This document shows, piece by piece, positions 60,827 through 64,000 of a stretch of DNA of 64,000 nt (its first letter is position 1; every line of letters begins with the position of its first letter). The notes beneath the pieces were generated by a model. The model was not told the origin of the DNA and ran no database searches. It was given only the letters and a program-made list of their open reading frames with translations. Source of the stretch: Pseudobacteroides sp. (GTDB lineage: Bacteria; Bacillota; Clostridia; Acetivibrionales; DSM-2933). The translations under genes and the position numbers were made by a program. The DNA is taken from positions 124,001 through 188,000 of the forward strand of contig NZ_DATCTU010000004.1 of assembly GCF_036567765.1 (NCBI RefSeq). The letters are read 5' to 3'.

Positions 60827-60876
60827 AAAATAACCGGCCTTTTGTCGATGATTTCAACAAAAGGCCGGTTATTTTT
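60827..60876. terminator. Bidirectional terminator between the SLH and STAS-like genes
   Basis: AAATAACCGGCCTTTTGT pairs with its near-exact complement across a 10-base loop. It has T-runs on both strands, serving the convergent SLH gene and the STAS-like gene. Confidence 0.88.
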
Positions 60877-60888
60877 ATTATATTTTTA

Positions 60889-61275
60889 TCAAAATCCTTT
60901 GGATCTTAACCATTCAATTGCTTCAGCCTGAGTAGAAAAGGCCTTCTGTTCAAATTTACCGCTTACAACCATATTAACTTGCATTTTAGCGATTGCACTG
61001 CTTACTATTATTGCTGCATACCTCGCATTATTTTGAAGCATCCATTCTGCATGCTTTGCCATAACATCCGCGATATCGGAAGTTTTATACTCAGTAATAT
61101 CAACAAGCTTAGCCCAAGGCTTACCTCCCAATAACGGTCCGATTTTGTTAACATAGTCATTATGATACCTTAAGTAATCCTCCTTAGACCATAACCCCAT
61201 ATTTTTTTCAACCGAAATCCTTTTGTTCACATCAAAATCAATTACATAAAGACCACTACTATCCTTAATTTGCAT
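60889..61275 (-). CDS. STAS/SEC14-like small protein
   Basis: 128 residues with an alternating strand/helix pattern of the SpoIIAA/STAS-like fold (KPWAKLVDITEYKTSDIADV, ARYAAIIVSSAIAKMQVNMV, ending AFSTQAEAIEWLRSKGF, typical for this group). The ATG at 61275 is 5-6 bases after AGGAGG. It lies 70 bases downstream of a chemotaxis receptor gene on the same strand. The exact role is unknown; a sensory or partner-switch function is a guess. Confidence 0.65.
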   Translation of the reverse strand: MQIKDSSGLYVIDFDVNKRISVEKNMGLWSKEDYLRYHNDYVNKIGPLLGGKPWAKLVDITEYKTSDIADVMAKHAEWMLQNNARYAAIIVSSAIAKMQVNMVVSGKFEQKAFSTQAEAIEWLRSKGF

Positions 61276-61347
61276 AAACATCCTCCTTTTTTGTGGTGTT
61301 CCTGCTTCTGGCTATATTATAATCAATTTAGTGAAGCCTATTTTCAT

Positions 61348-62592
61348 TTAAGTCTTTATAGCTTTAAAGCTATCTACAATACTGAATAGTTCTTTTGTAC
61401 ATTCTGAAATCATTTGACTTGTAGATACCTGCTCTTCGGTAGACGCCGATACCTCCTCCATGCTAGCTGCCGATTCCTCTGAAAAAGCAGCTAACTCACT
61501 AAACTGCTCTCCTACGACGATTGCACTTTTACTAAGAACATTTGCTGCCTCAGTTACAAGTGTAACATTGTTAGAGGACTGTTCAACAATGTTGCGAACT
61601 TCATTGAACATACAAATTGTCTCGTTAAGTGATTCTTCTTGCTCCTTAATTGCAATTTCTGACTTGTTTATCTCTTTTACCGATATTTCAATACCGGACT
61701 TAACCTCTTTAATTATATCGTTTATTTCTTTTACGGATTTACTGGACTCTTCAGCCAGTTTTCTAATCTCATCCGCTACTACGGCAAATCCCCTTCCATG
61801 ATCACCAGCCCTAGCAGCTTCAATTGCTGCATTCAAGGACAATAGGTTGGTTTGTTCGGATATTTGACTAATCACTTCAAGTATCATACCTATCTCTTGT
61901 GAATTGTTTGACATATTTGATATTGCACCGCTCACGTTAGAAAATGTTTGTTTGTATTCTTCCATTTTTACTTGATTAAATTTGATGGCTTCATAAACAA
62001 CATTTATTGTGTTTTTGGCTTCGTTTGTGTGTTTTTCCGACTCGTTCATTTCTACTGACAGCTCATTAAGTCCTTTAATTATACCTTTCACCGAATCAGT
62101 TCCTTTTTCAATTGCAATGACCTGATCTGTCACTCCTTTTGTAATTTCCGTAATAGCATAAGAAATTTGTTGAGTTGTGTTATTTAATACTTGAAAAGAC
62201 TTAAATATTTCTTCGTATGAACTTGTAAAAACGAAACTGTTTTCATCAATCTCTTTCAAAATTCTATTAAACTTCGCCATAACATCATTTAAATTCCGTG
62301 CAATTTCAGCAAATTGATTTTTTCCAATACCATCAATATTAACATCATCGCTACCGCTTGATAAATGGTCAAGTACCAAAACGAACTTGGCCATAGGACT
62401 TAAAAGTTTAAAATAGTAGAAAGACATAGCCAACAATAAAAAAATCATAGAAATGCTGGTTATAAATGATATTTTCTGAGAGAAAGAAAGTAAAGAAAGG
62501 GACATAAGTGATATTCCTAAAATAGAAACAATAAAAACAGGCAATAGAAACAAAAGCTTAAGCTTTCTCATATTCATAGATCTCAATTCCAT
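61348..62592 (-). CDS. Methyl-accepting chemotaxis protein
   Basis: 414 residues: two membrane helices close together (about 12-35 and 38-58) with almost no periplasmic loop, a HAMP-like linker and a long signalling coiled coil. The conserved hairpin tip is [35 protein letters not shown]. With no outer sensor domain it probably senses membrane or cytoplasmic state. AAGGAG lies close (3 bases) to the first ATG; a second ATG five codons in is possible. A strong promoter with an embedded palindrome lies upstream. Confidence 0.92.
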   Translation of the reverse strand: MELRSMNMRKLKLLFLLPVFIVSILGISLMSLSLLSFSQKISFITSISMIFLLLAMSFYYFKLLSPMAKFVLVLDHLSSGSDDVNIDGIGKNQFAEIARNLNDVMAKFNRILKEIDENSFVFTSSYEEIFKSFQVLNNTTQQISYAITEITKGVTDQVIAIEKGTDSVKGIIKGLNELSVEMNESEKHTNEAKNTINVVYEAIKFNQVKMEEYKQTFSNVSGAISNMSNNSQEIGMILEVISQISEQTNLLSLNAAIEAARAGDHGRGFAVVADEIRKLAEESSKSVKEINDIIKEVKSGIEISVKEINKSEIAIKEQEESLNETICMFNEVRNIVEQSSNNVTLVTEAANVLSKSAIVVGEQFSELAAFSEESAASMEEVSASTEEQVSTSQMISECTKELFSIVDSFKAIKT

Positions 62593-62913
62593 ATTCTCCT
62601 TTCATTACAGCAGAAGTATAAAAATCATGAAATGATTTTGTCAAGATTGTTTTATTATACTAAAAGAACATGTTAAAGCAATTTTATTAAATTATTTTTA
62701 TCAAATTATGCTTGAAAACAAAAGAACTAAAGATTTGAAATAATATAAAGGCAGTATTATGTAATAACACCACCTATATATTATCATGCATATGATGTTT
62801 TGTCTATTCCTTAAATGCTAAAAAAAGACTGAAATTATGAAAATGAAACAGTATATCTTTAAATATCTTCTATATTCTTATTGTTTTAACAGGTTTTTAA
62901 TGGTAACATAACC
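62593..62913. other. 320-base intergenic region between the chemotaxis gene and the TPP enzyme
   Basis: AT-rich. Apart from the chemotaxis-gene promoter with its palindrome (62615-62644) I see no gene, riboswitch or convincing terminator. The TPP enzyme gene ends at 62914. Confidence 0.6.
62615..62644 (-). promoter_or_regulatory. Chemotaxis-gene promoter with a palindrome filling the spacer
   Basis: Minus strand TTGACA (62639-62644) and TATACT (62615-62620) are separated by 18 bases. That spacer is almost exactly the palindrome AAAATCAT-gaa-ATGATTTT (62621-62639). The palindrome shares its outer arms (AAAATC/GATTTTG) with the hairpins inside the 83-bp repeat at 16396 and 16479. Confidence 0.7.
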
Positions 62914-64000
62914 TTATTTTTTTAGTGCTCTTAATCTTCCCATTATAGGAGGTGCCTCAGAACCATCGGTTATTATTTCAATAACCACTGGTCCATCCAT
63001 ATTTGAAATGCATTCTTGAATTTTCTCCATATCCTCAATATCCCTTATCTCAATACTCTTTATTCCTGCAGCTTTCATCATTTCACATATGGATATTCTC
63101 TTTTGAATAAATCCATCTAAGCTTCTTCCAAATAAATATCTATGTCCATGTTCCACAAAACCAAGCATACTGTTATTGATTATTATATATATAATTGGCA
63201 ACCTATACTCTTTAGCAGCTAAAATTTCCATACCATTCATAAAAAAGCAACCATCTCCTGCAAACACAACCACTGGCTTTTCAGGCTCAGCAAAGTATGC
63301 ACCTAACGATCCGCCTATTGAAGAGCCCATTGCAGCATAACCGATATTCATTTCAAAATCTCCACCTTGGGGTATGGGCAAATACTTTATAACAAAATTC
63401 ATAAACTCTCCAAGATCACATAAATATCTTGTTTCGGAGGGCAATAATTTGGGGAGTTTTTCCAAAAATACTCTTAGCGAAATGCCAGTATGGTTATTTT
63501 CATAGGGTTTATTTATTTCCTGTGGAGTAAAGACTATATTTTTCTTTCTAGTCCTTTCAAGCAGGATTGGTATAATATCCTTTAAGTCTGCATTAATACC
63601 AACATCTGTTTCAAAAACTTTTCCAAGTTCTTTTATATCCCAATCCACATGGATTATTTTTTTATTGGTAAAAAAACAAGGATCAAAGTTTTCTGTTGAT
63701 GATTCACCTAAGCTTGAGCCAAGTACAATAATACAACTTACGCTGCTTTGGCTGATATATTCAAATGCGGCATCAGAACTTGAAAATCCATATACCCCCA
63801 AGTTCAGCTTGAATTCCGACGGTATTACACCTTTTCCCGACGGTGTAGTTATGACAGGCCATTGAAGATGTTCGCTCAATTCCATAATACTGCTAGAAAG
63901 CCCCCTGCTTCCTTTTCCAACGAGAATCACCCCAAATGTTTCACTGTTAATTATTTTAACAGCCCTCTCAATAGAATCAGGATATGGCTTAATAGGTTTT
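62914..64000 (-). CDS. TPP-dependent enzyme (acetolactate synthase/oxalyl-CoA decarboxylase superfamily), 5' end outside the window
   Basis: The frame is open to the window edge, so the N-terminal pyrimidine-binding domain is missing from view. What remains is the central domain (GKGSRGLSSSIMELSEHLQW; GKGVIPSEFKLNLGVYG) and the C-terminal TPP-binding domain with GDGCFFMNGMEILAAKEYRL and the closing NN motif (IINNSMLGFVEHG). The substrate is not clear: the C-terminal part resembles IlvB-like decarboxylases of secondary pathways rather than IlvB itself. Confidence 0.82.
   Translation of the reverse strand, partial: KPIKPYPDSIERAVKIINSETFGVILVGKGSRGLSSSIMELSEHLQWPVITTPSGKGVIPSEFKLNLGVYGFSSSDAAFEYISQSSVSCIIVLGSSLGESSTENFDPCFFTNKKIIHVDWDIKELGKVFETDVGINADLKDIIPILLERTRKKNIVFTPQEINKPYENNHTGISLRVFLEKLPKLLPSETRYLCDLGEFMNFVIKYLPIPQGGDFEMNIGYAAMGSSIGGSLGAYFAEPEKPVVVFAGDGCFFMNGMEILAAKEYRLPIIYIIINNSMLGFVEHGHRYLFGRSLDGFIQKRISICEMMKAAGIKSIEIRDIEDMEKIQECISNMDGPVVIEIITDGSEAPPIMGRLRALKK

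Overview
The window reads as the chromosome of a low-GC, spore-forming, anaerobic cellulolytic Clostridia (Acetivibrio / Hungateiclostridium / Pseudobacteroides type). Pointers: two secreted proteins with type I dockerin repeats (a CotH protein and a GH9 cellulase), a gerA-type spore germination operon, glycyl-radical pyruvate formate-lyase, indolepyruvate ferredoxin oxidoreductase, FapR lipid control, and AGGAGG ribosome binding sites with frequent TTG/GTG starts. This assignment is inferred from gene content; there is no rRNA or other marker to fix the species.

Layout. 1-6.8 kb (minus): start of fabH, plsX, fapR, pgsA, rimO, then a small coiled-coil protein, a half-length SMC/Rad50-like ATPase and an Mre11/SbcD-like nuclease. 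7.0-9.5 kb (plus): a small membrane protein and a dockerin-CotH protein. 9.5-11.1 kb: a graveyard of mobile DNA, with an IS3 transposase remnant carrying a group II intron domain V and a decayed IS110 recombinase preceded by a structured leader that looks like a bridge-RNA relic. 11.2-17.3 kb (minus): two small membrane proteins, gpsA, plsY, der, a PDZ/radical-SAM DUF512 protein, an 83-bp tandem repeat, rpmF and a YceD-family protein. 17.4-20.8 kb: a three-gene ABC-2 exporter. 21-27.7 kb: a PilZ-like protein, pflA, pflB under tandem ZTP riboswitches, purB and an aspartate aminotransferase. 27.9-31.1 kb: a homocysteine-from-sulfide operon (DUF39, NIL-ferredoxin, UPF0280) plus a YesL-like protein. 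31.4-36 kb: a MutS-like ATPase, an orphan c-di-GMP-I riboswitch and a HelD-type helicase. 36.1-40 kb: a LysM/M14 peptidase and a cellulosomal GH9-CBM3 enzyme. 40.2-48 kb: ridA, an ACT protein, two phenylacetate-CoA ligases, iorAB and a lactate-permease-family transporter. 48.2-50.2 kb: a radical SAM/SPASM enzyme paired with a lipoprotein-like candidate substrate. 50.4-55.1 kb: gerA operon with a fourth small membrane gene. 55.1-59.9 kb: a six-gene operon built around a double ATP-grasp ligase, a Gly/Ser-rich lipoprotein and a DUF350 membrane protein. 60-64 kb: an SLH protein, a STAS-like protein, a chemotaxis receptor and a 5'-truncated TPP enzyme.

Working together. plsX, plsY, gpsA, pgsA and fapR cover phospholipid entry steps and their control. 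pflA/pflB supply formate for one-carbon units, and their ZTP riboswitches tie this to purine status next to purB. ior, paaK and the permease form an aromatic 2-oxoacid / aryl-acid module.

The most unusual parts are: the double ATP-grasp operon; the radical SAM/lipoprotein pair; the SMC-like ATPase with a C-terminal CPVC hook and no visible Walker B half; the orphan c-di-GMP riboswitch; and a family of palindromes placed directly after minus-strand terminators.
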